The position numbers and the translations under genes are program-made. This document shows, piece by piece, positions 11,980 through 21,881 of a DNA stretch of 64,000 nucleotides. A model generated the notes under the pieces. That model saw only the letters and a list, made by a program, of their open reading frames with translations. It was not told the DNA's origin and did not search any database. The stretch covers positions 62,001 through 126,000 of the forward strand of contig NTMA01000083.1 in NCBI GenBank assembly GCA_002917075.1. Direction: 5' to 3'. Origin of the DNA: Hawksworthiomyces lignivorus (Eukaryota; Ascomycota; Sordariomycetes; Ophiostomatales; Ophiostomataceae). The first letter of the stretch is position 1. Every line of letters begins with the position of its first letter.

Positions 11980-12792
11980 TGTCGGTGATGCTGGAGGTTT
12001 TCTAGGTTGATGCAAGTTTGCAGGTTGAGTAAAAGCAAATGAGAGGCCAACAACACGCAGTTCTAACGAGCCCAAAAGATGAATTGCCTCTTTTTCTAAT
12101 TATGTTTTACTTTTACTCTCTGCTGGGAATAATGATCCTCAAACATCGGCTTCCTTTCCAGCTCTTCCGGTTAATCTCTCAAGCTCCTCCACTCTCATGC
12201 ATTCTCCAGTCATGGCTTTACACCGGAATTTCCAGAATCGGGACGCCGGCAGGGCAGACGCGCGAAGTAAGAAAGGCCATTGATACGGCATTTCTTTTTG
12301 AAAAAAAATTAATGAGGCATGAATTTTACTTATGACGTTCCCAGCAGCAAGGGGACAATTTGGGGATTGGAAGCCCATCGGGGTTGGTGCACCGGATAAC
12401 GCACTAAGACGTGGCGGAGACGCATTCGTCCGATGCGCCGCCAGCGCCTCTCGGGGAGCTGCCCGACCAGCCCCGACGGCAGAGAGGGAACCTCTAGCTC
12501 ACTGCACGCCATCTCAGTCTCACGATGGCGAAAATCCACCAGTTACGTCTCGAGGGCCCAATCTTCGTTTCCATGTGACGCGCCGATCGTAGAGACGATT
12601 TACAGCTTTTAACTTAAGTACGTGGAAGCTGGGAGAGCGTCACGCTGGGCATGTGGGCAGCTTGGCAAGAGACGTGCTGCATCAGGTAGGCAAAGTTAAA
12701 AAAAGAGTAAAGCGAGATTGGCTTTTGGCTTCTCTGAGAGCAACCCTAGTTATCTTTCTACAATATAATTCTACTTCCAAACTCGCCCAAGG
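11980..12792. promoter_or_regulatory. Shared divergent promoter region, GH88 gene / lyase gene
   Basis: This 813-bp region separates two head-to-head genes of related function. No strong coding frame is present. One CGG-N10-CCG arrangement lies at 12379-12394, a spacing used by some Zn2Cys6 factors, but in GC-rich DNA one such match can be chance. Co-regulation of the two genes is inferred from orientation only. Confidence 0.4.
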
Positions 12793-14025
12793 ATGGCTCC
12801 CAACACGGTGACGCTCGACGGCCAGGGGCTGGCGGACATCAAGCGGCGGCTCCGGGAGGGCAAGGACGCGGCGCTGCAGAAGGCGCTGGCGGTGCTGACG
12901 GCGGATGCGGACGGGTGGCTGGGCCAGGGCCCGTGGTCGGTGATGAGCAAGACGCGGCCGTCGCCGAGCGGCGACAAGCACGACTACGTGAGCCAGGCGC
13001 CGTACTACTGGCCGGACCCGGCCAAGAGCGGCGGGCTGCCGTACATCCAGCGGGACGGCGAGAAGAACCCCGAGGTGCTCGAGTACACGGACCGGGTGTA
13101 CGTGGAGAAGGTGTTCCGGGCGTCGTACACGCTGGCGCTGGCGTGGTACTACACGGGGCGGGCGGCGTACGCGGAGCACGCGGCGGCGGTGCTGCGGACG
13201 TGGTTCGTGGCGCCCGAGACGGCCATGAACGCGAACCTGAACCACGCGCAGCTGATCCCGGGCATCAACACGGGGCGGGCCATTGGCATCATCGACTTCT
13301 CGCAGGCGTACGCGAGCGTGCTGGACGCGGCGGCGATCCTGGGCAGCGCCGGCAACGACAGCGGCAGCGGCGACGGCAGCGGCGACGGCAGCGAACCGCC
13401 AGCAGGGGCCACCGCGCCCGGGTGGACGGCGGCCGACGACGCCGGCTTCCGCTGCTGGAACCGGGCGTTTCTGCGCTGGCTCGTCGACGGCGACTTTGGC
13501 CGCCAGGAGCACGCCGAGCAGAACAACCACGGCAGCTTCTCGGCCATGCTGGTGGCCACCATCGCCGCCTACGTGGGCGACGCCGAGCAGGCGCGCGCCG
13601 AGGCCCGCCACATCCGACGGCACCTGGCCGCCACGCTCGCGCCCGACGGCAGCCAGCCCGCCGAGCTCCGCCGCACCCGCAGCTGGCACTACTCCACCTT
13701 CAACCTGCTGGCGCTGACGCGCCTCGCCCTCGTCGCCGACAAGGTCGAGCAGCCCGCCCCCGCCTCCGGCGACCGCGTCTGGGACCACCTCTTCCGCGCC
13801 ATCGACTACATCCTGCCCGCCGCCGTCGAGGGCCCCGCCCGCTGGAGCTACCCCGACCTCAAGTTCCAGCGGTTCGCCGCCGCCGACATTGTGCGGGCCG
13901 CTGCCAGCGCCGGCCACGCGCCGTCGCAGGCCGTCGTCGACAAGCTCGAGCTGCCCCCAGAGGGCGACCTGTGGCCGCTGCGGCCGGCGCCAGAGCAGCT
14001 GGACCCGGTCAAGGCAGACCTGTAG
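12793..14025 (+). CDS. Alginate-lyase-fold polysaccharide lyase (uronide lyase)
   Basis: Intronless frame of 410 aa that matches the alginate lyase (alpha/alpha-toroid) family. Landmarks are 'HDYVSQAPYYWPDP' (~60-74), 'NANLNHAQLIPGINTGRA' (~138-155), 'NNHGSF' (~245-250), where an Asn/His pair is typical of the active site in this fold, and 'ELRRTRSWHYSTFN' (~291-304) with the Arg/His/Tyr cluster. 'RWSYPDLKFQRFA' is near the C-terminus. Such enzymes cleave beta-1,4 uronic-acid chains (alginate, glucuronan) by beta-elimination, giving unsaturated ends. Which PL family and substrate apply here cannot be decided by eye. The ATG at 12793 is the only sensible start, and no signal peptide follows it, which is unusual for a depolymerase and suggests an intracellular oligo-uronide substrate. 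A Gly/Ser/Asp run near residue 190-205 is a surface loop. Confidence 0.82.
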   Translation: MAPNTVTLDGQGLADIKRRLREGKDAALQKALAVLTADADGWLGQGPWSVMSKTRPSPSGDKHDYVSQAPYYWPDPAKSGGLPYIQRDGEKNPEVLEYTDRVYVEKVFRASYTLALAWYYTGRAAYAEHAAAVLRTWFVAPETAMNANLNHAQLIPGINTGRAIGIIDFSQAYASVLDAAAILGSAGNDSGSGDGSGDGSEPPAGATAPGWTAADDAGFRCWNRAFLRWLVDGDFGRQEHAEQNNHGSFSAMLVATIAAYVGDAEQARAEARHIRRHLAATLAPDGSQPAELRRTRSWHYSTFNLLALTRLALVADKVEQPAPASGDRVWDHLFRAIDYILPAAVEGPARWSYPDLKFQRFAAADIVRAAASAGHAPSQAVVDKLELPPEGDLWPLRPAPEQLDPVKADL

Positions 14026-14902
14026 ATTTGCCAGAGAAAGTGCAGGGCCACAGACAGATCACGGGTTCATGAGGATAAATAGACGGGATACCAAAAAATA
14101 TATTTTGTTTTCTATTTTGGAATATTTTGAAATCCTGCTAGAATAAGAAAAACCATTTATATAAAACAAATTGTAACACTGACATGCAGAAATGTCTCCG
14201 CCGAGCCAGCCGCCCAGCTCCGTATGAAACTGGACGTCATTGACCATGGCGGAAGGCTTCTCCCTCTCTTTTGAGATGAAAGAAACCCAACTTGTTCATA
14301 TTGCTTCACTGTCCACACTTGCGCGTCGTGGGGACGAATTAAATCTGTTTCAAACGGCAAGCTCTAGCATTTTTAGAAGCGAGATGGAGGATATTGAAAA
14401 ACCGAAAACAAGAAAAAACAAAAGAAATATAAGAGAAACGAGAGCAGAGATAGAGACAAATCAGTGAAGCAAACTGAATCTGACGCATTGTGTATCGACA
14501 AACTCAATGCTTGCTTCCTTACCTAGCCAGCTACAATGACCCTCATCATTGACGACTTTTGATGAGGTTCAGCTTGAATGAACATACTGAGATGTTTGGT
14601 GAAGCTGGTGAGGAAAAGAAGAAAAGAGGAAAAGAGAAAACGGAAATTTTCTTTTGGCAGCAGAAATTTCAATGAATTAAAAATTGGGGCGGCCGTATCA
14701 CGTAATATAGACTGCACGTGAATGCGTGTCGAGACGGCCGTCTCCACTCTCGCGTCTCTCTCTCTCTCTCTACTGTTTGTTCATCGCCTGAAACTTACAT
14801 CTCGTCCCGCCCTCACAGTCGTGAACTAGCCGCTGCCTGAGCTAAGCTGAAATAGAGAGATATCAACCTCTTCTTTCAAAGTCAGCTCAGAAAAAAAAGA
14901 AA
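14026..14902. other. Intergenic region
   Basis: Contains the 3' flank of the lyase gene, an AT-rich stretch, and a (CT)n run at about 14755-14771 followed by the promoter and leader of the EF-hand gene. No coding frame is supported. Confidence 0.5.
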
Positions 14903-15677
14903 ATGGTATGTGCGAGGCGAGCTACCAGTGCACCCCTCTCATCTGTATGTATGAGCCGGGCTAACCAGACGCAGCCGCCCAAACGCAAGGCATCTGCCGC
15001 CTCTGCTGTTCCCAAGGGACCCCGCCCTTCGAAGCTCGCCAAGGAGCACAACATCACCGCGCAGGAGGAGGCTGAGATCCGCGAGGCCTTCAGCTTGTTC
15101 TCGGAGCCCATGGACGGCGAGAAAGAGGGCGTCCTCCCCATCGGCGACCTGCGGCGTGCCATGATGTGAGCCCTCCCTCCGACCTCTTTCTTCTTCCCTC
15201 CCCCTCATTTTCCTGACACCTTTCTGTGGAAAAAACATTAGCGCTCTCGGCATCCCCCCCAGCGGCCGCGCCGAGCTAGCTGAGTTCGTCAGCATCCTCG
15301 ACCCGGACGACGAGGGCTTCGCGCCGTATCCGGCGTTTGTCGCCATCTGCGCCCTGAAGCTGCACGCGCGCGCCGCGCAGTCTTCGGACGCGGCGCACGC
15401 CGAGGAGGTGGACGAGGCGTTCCGGCTGTTCACGGTGACTGGCGCCGCAGCGACGTCCGGCGGCGGTGGTAGCGGCGGTGGTGGCGGCCCCAGCAGCAGC
15501 GGCGCCGTCATCACCATGGCCCACCTGCGGCGCATCGCGGCAACGCTCAAGGAGGATGTTGCGGACGACGTGCTGCGAGACATGATCCTCGAGGCCAACG
15601 GCGGGGCCGGCGTGGCCGAGGGCGTGGACCGAGCCGCCTTTGAGGACGTACTGCGGCGGGCCGGCGTGTGGCGGTGA
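14903..15677 (+). CDS. EF-hand protein, calmodulin/centrin-like, degenerate loops
   Basis: Proposed exons are 14903-14905 (ATG only), 14975-15165 and 15242-15677, giving 209 aa beginning MPPKRKAS. The first intron follows the ATG directly (GTATGT donor, CTAAC branch-like site, CAG acceptor). It is 69 bp and in frame, so an unspliced message would add 23 residues. The second intron is standard. Four EF-hand-like helices can be read: 'EIREAFSLFSEPMDG', 'ELAEFVSILDPDDEGFAPY', 'EVDEAFRLFTVTG' and 'RAAFEDVLRRAG'. The loops lack the regular D-x-D-x-D-G ligands and the third is expanded by a Gly/Ser run, so calcium binding is doubtful. The basic N-terminus resembles that of centrin-type proteins. 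Likely a structural partner subunit; its complex is unknown. Confidence 0.8.
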
Positions 15678-16564
15678 GGCAGCGGGGGAGCGAACCCTCG
15701 CAGGAGGGAGAAAGTTCAAAAACTACGAATCCAGCACGAAGAACTCCACCCCGGAAAAAAAAGGAGGGGAGCTTCCACGACACCTTGGGCCAGCGTGGCG
15801 GCAACAAATGCTTGCCACAAAAGCTGGTACATACGCGAAACCGGCAGGCGTTTCTTGGGTATTCATAATGCACCAATGCCATGTCCATTTAAGGTTTGGC
15901 GCATGGCCCAGAGTTGGCTGCTGGCTTCTTTGAATGAGATCACAAGTGCTGTTGACTGCGTGTCATCAATGCATCCTGAGAACAGATGAGCTCGGATATA
16001 GATGAACAGTGCTTCGCATCTCACATGGACACAGCGAAGGAAACAGCCACGACACCACAGCCGTGGTAAGGATGAGGGGCCAAGGCCTTTTTCATATAAC
16101 TTCACCTGGGATGCTTTCGAGAAAGACAAAGGCACTTACAAAAACTGCATGCCACAGCGATGCACATTGACCTGGCAAGGTCGGCATATGCATAGCCAGA
16201 GAGCATTGCATTCAAAAAGCCACGAAAAAGTAGACAGAGCAAGAAGAAAGTGCAGGGCAGCGGGTATAAAAGTGAGCTTGTATTTCACAGTTTGAAGAAA
16301 CGTAGCATTAAACGCCGAGAAACATGCAAGGAAAAAACAGACAAAGAACTGCCCAAAAGTATCCAGAATACCCAATAAGAAAGCTAGCTGATCCTTTACG
16401 TTGTATGATGCGTCTAAAGACGTCCAAAATCCCGACTCTCATTCATACTGTGCCGTGCAACTTCATCCCGTGAGATGGTGCTGCAGAGTTCCCAGTACAC
16501 CCTCGTTCGTTCCTCGCTTGGGATACCAATATACGAGGAAAATGCACCTCTTGGTCCCTTGTCT
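15678..16564. other. Intergenic region between convergent genes
   Basis: The genes on either side end towards this 887-bp stretch. Open frames on both strands overlap one another and show no domain or codon bias. Nothing further is seen. Confidence 0.5.
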
Positions 16565-17475
16565 TTAAGCTGTCTCTGCTGCCTTTGACGCTTCTTCTGC
16601 TGATGCCGCTGCTGCCGCTGCGGCGGCAGCTGCCGCCTCCTCTCGTCGCTTTTGCGAGTCGAGCACGGCCTGCAGCTCTGGCGGCGCCTTGAACCCGGCG
16701 TGGTCGGAGTGCTTCTTGTAAAAGTAGTTGTCTGCCTTGGGACGCAGCTCGGGAGGCAGCTCTTCGAGCACACACTCGAGCAGGGCATCAATGGATTTTT
16801 GCTTGGACGACTCGCGGTGCCAGATGGAGATGAGATGGGAGGTGAAGCGCACCGACAGGCCGACGCCACAGATTTGGTCGCCTAGAAAATCAGCAAGCGT
16901 TAGTTAAGAGATATACCCAGTGGTCTTCGCCGATGCGAGAAGGGCGGTGGTGATCAAATACCCTCGTCTAAGACGCTCTGGAGCTTCTCGCCAATGGCCA
17001 GCAGCTGGATGCGGGTCCACACGTCGGGACCGATGCTCTTTGGTACGCGAAAGGTCCAGCTGCCGCCGTTGATGTTGCGGCGGTCCTCCCAGATGGGGCG
17101 GAAGCCCGACTTGAACAGGTAGATGGACTCGCGCATCTTGATCTGGTCGACGGGGGTGTTGTTGTTGTAGCGCCAGAAGTCCTGGACAGATTCGATCTGG
17201 CTGCCGAGCTGCTCGAGCTGGGCCTGATAATTGACGTTCTCGCCGGCTTGGCCTGGCGCAGCCGCAGCCGCAGGCTCCTTGCCCTCTCTGCCGCCCTGCC
17301 GATCAAAATAGACATTCCAGTAGTGCTGCGTCGGCAACGGGCGCATAGTCTTAAGGAAGTTACGCTTGGCATCGTCGCGCTGGTCCGACGGCGTGGCGCC
17401 GCCTGGCGAGTCCACGGAAGAGCTCTTGGAGAGCGAGGACAAGCCCCGGGTGAAGAGGGTTGGTCGGGCGGCCAT
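16565..17475 (-). CDS. eIF4E-family cap-binding protein, 4EHP-like
   Basis: Two exons (16962-17475, 16565-16881) join in frame to 276 aa. The eIF4E core is clear: 'PLPTQHYWNVYFDR' (~46-59), 'VQDFWRYNNN', 'YLFKSGFRPIWEDRRN', 'GGSWTFRVPK' and 'VGLSVRFTSHLISIWHR'. Cap-stacking residues: Trp53 lines up with human Trp43, but the second stacking Trp (human Trp56) lines up with Tyr83, and the family's second Trp of the first strand is Tyr. That pattern is typical of class II (4EHP) members, which often repress rather than promote translation. The N-terminal ~45 residues are Ser-rich, and the C-terminal ~35 are an Ala/Glu run, probably a helix. It is cytosolic. A role as the main initiation factor is less likely than a regulatory one (inference). 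Confidence 0.9.
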
Positions 17476-20006
17476 TGTAATAGGGTTTAAGGTAAGAGAA
17501 TGACGGGAGCAGAGAGTAATTGCAGGCAGATGTTTTGTTTCAATTCGAACAGTCGGGATGCCGTTTCTGCGGGGTCGTCCAAACTGAGGAAATTCGGAGT
17601 AGAAGGAAGAAAAGCGAAGCAGAGCGCAACGAGAAGAGAAGAAGAAAAAAGAAAAAAAGAAGAGAAATACAAATGATCAAGCTATGTAAGGAGTTCGGAT
17701 GTCGGAACGAAAACCAGGGTATCTCAAGAATACTACAACAAAAAGTTGAAAACAGTCCAGAGACACAGAAGGTTAAGAGTGGCGGGGCAGGGGAGGGCTG
17801 ATGCAGCCAGGAGCAGGGGACAAGGCTTTCTGATGGGCTGCGTGTGCGTGAGTATGTAAGGTAAGCAGAGAGCGAGGATGACAGGAAGACGGAGAAGATG
17901 AAGTCAAAAGAAAGGAGAAACAAGACAGAATATATGTGAGAAAATGAAGAGCCTTTATTTAATTGAGAAAAAAAAGAAAAAGAAAAAGGAGAGTTAACAA
18001 GATAAATAACTACGTAAATAAGTCAAAGTTAACAAGCTGAAAAGGGAAAGCACTACTGAGTTTGCTGGCTGGGCGTTGTCTCATCTCTTTCCTTAAACTA
18101 CAACCTGTAAGATACCTACCTAATTAAAGTAGGTGCGAGTCTGTACGGAGTATGTAGTATCCTCGCATCCCCAGCTGAAGAAACAACAAGCTTTGCTCCT
18201 TCCCGCCAGATGCTTGTCCAGTCCAACCTAAGCGAGTAGTCGTACGTGTACATACACCTACATAAGCCTACCTACATATGTGTGTGTTGGTATGTTGCAG
18301 GCTGCACGTATTAGCTTTCACCCCACGCCCGTTGACCCCCTCCCCACTATGCAGTGAGTATTACGGTGTATCACCAGCAGTGTGTAGCAGCATCATGCTC
18401 CCTCGCATACTCCGTATATTTCATTGATTCTTCATCTTAATTCTGTTGGCTCCCGTTCATCTGCTTTTCGTTCTATTTCCCCTATTTCCCCTATACATTA
18501 GCTTTCTCCTTTGTACGAGAAACGACGAGACGACGAGATGGATTCTGTTTCGCTTCTCTTGCGACGCCCGCAGTCGTTCCTGAAACGAGCCACTGTCTGG
18601 TCTGCGCAGCAGTGCGCGTCCCAATTCGACAAAAGAGCCGCAGGAAACGCTGTAAAATGGCCCCATTAATACTCCGTGTAATACAGCTATTCTCCGCTGC
18701 ACAGCAAAGTCATATAGGCCTATAGAGAGGCTCTGTTAATCCCCAACCCCACTGATCTCCGTCAGACTCCACAGCGCAGTCCTCCATGTTTCGGCTACAC
18801 CCTTCGTCTAATAAGTCTACGCCGTCACCAGCATTCAGGTACAGACGTGCACATGCATGCTCGTAATACTTCGTACCCAATGTACTTGCATGCTACTTAG
18901 AGGCTAATATGACTTCCTCTTGCACCAGCCACCGGCATCTTTCCAAAGAGAGGCGAGCTTACTCATATAATCCAAAGTAAACATAGCCCCTTTTTCAGCG
19001 TGTCTTGCGCGTTTGGAGATGTTTCGAGGTCCATTCTCAAGACACAATATCTAAATTGTGCTATCGACTCACCTAGCAGATATAGTCTGAGTTGGATCTG
19101 TATTTTGCGTCTGGCTTACTCAAGTCGATGTTGTTTTGTTTCTCGCACTGCACGATCCAGTTTTCCACCTGCTAAGATAAAAGACCAAGTAAAAATTGTC
19201 TTGAAAATTCAGAAAATTTTTTTTTTCATTGTGCGTTTCTCATTTACGTACGCCACGGTAGACTGCAAGAAATTCCACGGCCAAGAATAAGAGGAAATAT
19301 GGCGTTGCGTACCGTGCCAGATCTTCTGTCTTCGGCCTTGGGTTCCATGTGTGCTTGTTGCTTCTCCGACCTTCTATCATGTAATTGAAGTGAGCGTTGG
19401 TTCTCGCACTTGAGAAAAAAGAATACCCAGAACGCAGCAATATAGACGAAAACTGTAAATCAGACACCTTGGACAATATTTGTGCGTAGAAGATTTTTTC
19501 CCAACATGCCGACTAAGTCTTCTCTGGCTAGAGGAATGAGCAGGCACAAAGTATATCATCCACCGTTTTGTGAGTGACAGGACTTCGTGGTCAAACCAAC
19601 GGAAGACGCTACACTACGATGATGCCAAAGAGTCACATATTCTCTGAGTTTGAAAAAAAAAACTATGTTTAATTTTCAATTTTTGGAAGCACCAGTTTCT
19701 GCTACTTCTCGCTTTTTTTCTTTCGTTTACACATTTCGCTCGATTCTTCTCGATGCTGTGAATATCCTCTCGATTCTTCTTTCTTTCGACATACCATATT
19801 CTATCCAAAACTCACAGCATCGAACAGCAAACCAGCTACCTTATAATCTCTTGATAACTATATATAACTGTTCTGGAAAATCTCCTTCTTACCACCGGCT
19901 TAATTTTCAAAGAACATAAAGCAGCAAAGAAGAGAGTCCTCTTTCTACGCAGGCAGAGCATATACAAAACCCCCAAGCAACCATACACTCACAAGAGTCA
20001 ACGGAA
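17476..20006. other. 2.5-kb intergenic region
   Basis: Purine-rich runs at about 17585-17670 and 17940-17995 flank the eIF4E-like gene's promoter. Copies of a TACGGAGTA-type motif lie near 18144, 18408 and 18670. The right part is AT-rich and contains the inverted repeat at 19750-19823. No supported coding frame. Confidence 0.5.
19750..19823. repeat. 12-bp perfect inverted repeat, 50-bp spacer
   Basis: TCGATGCTGTGA at 19750-19761 is the exact reverse complement of TCACAGCATCGA at 19812-19823. It sits about 185-255 bp before the start codon at 20007. It could be a stem-loop in the leader or a paired operator. A copy of CTCGATTCTTCT also occurs twice just beside it (near 19738 and 19769). Confidence 0.6.
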
Positions 20007-21122
20007 ATGTCAGCCACGACACAGGCAGACGACGATACGCATCTACAGCCCATCATGGAACGCTACTGGAATAGATTATTTAGGCCAGAATCTACCCTGG
20101 AAGACTTCAGCCGTGAAATCCTGCGCGTCAATGAATTCGACGAAGCCTGGTTCGCTCAGCACGCAGAAGGACACATGATCCTGTGCCGGCTCATGATCGA
20201 GTTCAATTCCACGCTCGGCCGCATCCGAGATGCCGCCCGCCTGGAGGTGCTGGCGCGGACCGTCCACCCAACTTTTGACGAAATGGAGCTCGGGGACGGT
20301 GGCAGAGACATCGCCCGCCGCAACGACAACGGCAACAACAACAACAACAACAGCGGCGGCAGTGCCGTCAACCACAGAAGAGCCAGAAACGATAGCCACG
20401 ACCGCAGCCAAAGTCGCAACCGCATCCGCATCCGCATCCGCAGAGACAACGGCAACGGCCACGGCAGCGGCAACAACAACGGAAATGGCAACGGCAATGG
20501 CAATGGCGGCGACCAGCGTGCGGATCCCCAGGCACGTCCCCGCGGACGGCTAACAGTCGCGGCCGTCCTCGCTCGGGAAGTCGAGAGCATCCGCACGTGG
20601 GCCCAGCAGCGCGAGAGCATGGAGGCGTGGCTCGACGGCTCGGTGCGGGCGGCCGCCGTGGACCGCAACACGGGGCCGTGGGCGCCGCCGCAGCGGAGGC
20701 CCATGCCTGCGTTCACACGATCGCCCGCACTCGTGCCCGCGCCTGCGCCGGCACTCGCGTCCGCGTCCATCTGCCCGATGTGCTGCTCGCTGCGCCCGCC
20801 CTTCGCCACGCCCCACTGGACGCACCCGCCTGTCCCGCTCTCGCCCGCCGAACCGCGGGCGCTGACGCCGCCCCCTCGTGGCCACCAGGGCCGCATCGCC
20901 CTCCGCGTGCCCGACCACCTGCTGCGCAACCCGGCCGCCATCCGCAACCGCATCATCGAGCGCCACAACGAGGTCCCCCGCCGCCCGTTGCGGGGCGGCG
21001 GCACGCCCCCAAACCATCTGCACTCGTGGGCGTCGCCCGTGCTTCCGCCTCTGGCGCCGCTGTCGCGCGCGACCTCTGCACACCTGCGCCACCACCGGGC
21101 CCAGAATGGTCGTCTCGCTTAG
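20007..21122 (+). CDS. Orphan low-complexity protein
   Basis: Intronless frame of 371 aa from ATG 20007. Residues 1-95 look like an ordinary folded, acidic helical segment ('WNRLFRPESTLEDFSREILR', 'EAWFAQHAEGHMILCRLMIE'). This is followed by Asn/Gly runs (NNNNNNSGG; NGNGNGNGNGG), an alternating RIRIRIRR stretch, then a Pro/Ala/Arg-rich C-terminal half with 'CPMCC'. No family is recognised. Codon third positions are GC-rich like the neighbours and the frame is long, which favours a real gene. The helical N-terminal segment is the part to use for homology searches. Alternative: only the first third is ancestral and the rest is expanded repeats. Confidence 0.55.
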   Translation: MSATTQADDDTHLQPIMERYWNRLFRPESTLEDFSREILRVNEFDEAWFAQHAEGHMILCRLMIEFNSTLGRIRDAARLEVLARTVHPTFDEMELGDGGRDIARRNDNGNNNNNNSGGSAVNHRRARNDSHDRSQSRNRIRIRIRRDNGNGHGSGNNNGNGNGNGNGGDQRADPQARPRGRLTVAAVLAREVESIRTWAQQRESMEAWLDGSVRAAAVDRNTGPWAPPQRRPMPAFTRSPALVPAPAPALASASICPMCCSLRPPFATPHWTHPPVPLSPAEPRALTPPPRGHQGRIALRVPDHLLRNPAAIRNRIIERHNEVPRRPLRGGGTPPNHLHSWASPVLPPLAPLSRATSAHLRHHRAQNGRLA

Positions 21123-21881
21123 CGGCGTCTTTACGATCATTTCTCTGGTTTGGCTTTTTTTGTCCTATCTAATGGTTTCTTTCTGGACACACTGATTTTT
21201 GGTTATCCGTGTTTTTGTTTGTGTTTCTATCTTCGAGTTTTTTTTCTTTCTTCTTCTTTTGTGTTGTTTCACTGCTATGCTTTTATTATTGGCTTTGGAG
21301 ATACCCTGGTTTTTATTTTACGATTGTCACTGCTCATGAAATTTCAGGCGATATGGGAAGCCTAAAGAAATGCAGACCGCAAATATGTATGAGGAATGGG
21401 AAATGAAATTCAAAGGGGCTGGATGAAAAGCAACGGCATCATGACGATACGCAATGCTACGACTTGGATTTGGGCTTAATGATAGCAGGCAGATATTAGT
21501 GTACGGCTCGATAGGCGCAGATTTTGCTGCGGAAAATTGAAGAGTAAAGTTTTAATTTCATTACTGTCTTCTTTTATGAATACTTTTTACTCTCAAAAAA
21601 ACCTGGGAACCCGAACAGTGCTTGTATTTCATACATGTGAAGACGAGGAAACGCTACGTAGAAGTGTAAACCTCAAGAGCAAAAAAAGAGACACTCAGGA
21701 TGGTCCTGAATGACTCGCAAAGTAATGATAAAAATAAAGTAATGCCATTCCGTAGTACGTGGTAAAACCTGAAATACACTGCAGAAAAAAAAAGCCAATA
21801 AACTCCCATTTCCTTCGCTTCATGAATTGCATGCCCATATCTTTTTCCTCTCTTCGCCCACATATCCTTCCAGCAGACTGA
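21123..21881. other. Intergenic region between convergent genes
   Basis: T-rich then mixed sequence, the probable 3' UTRs of both flanking genes. No coding frame supported. Confidence 0.5.

Noticed and set aside
12682..13917. 411-codon minus-strand frame opposite the lyase gene
   Set aside because: Antisense shadow of a GC-rich gene: Arg/Val/Ala/Gly-rich with no domain.
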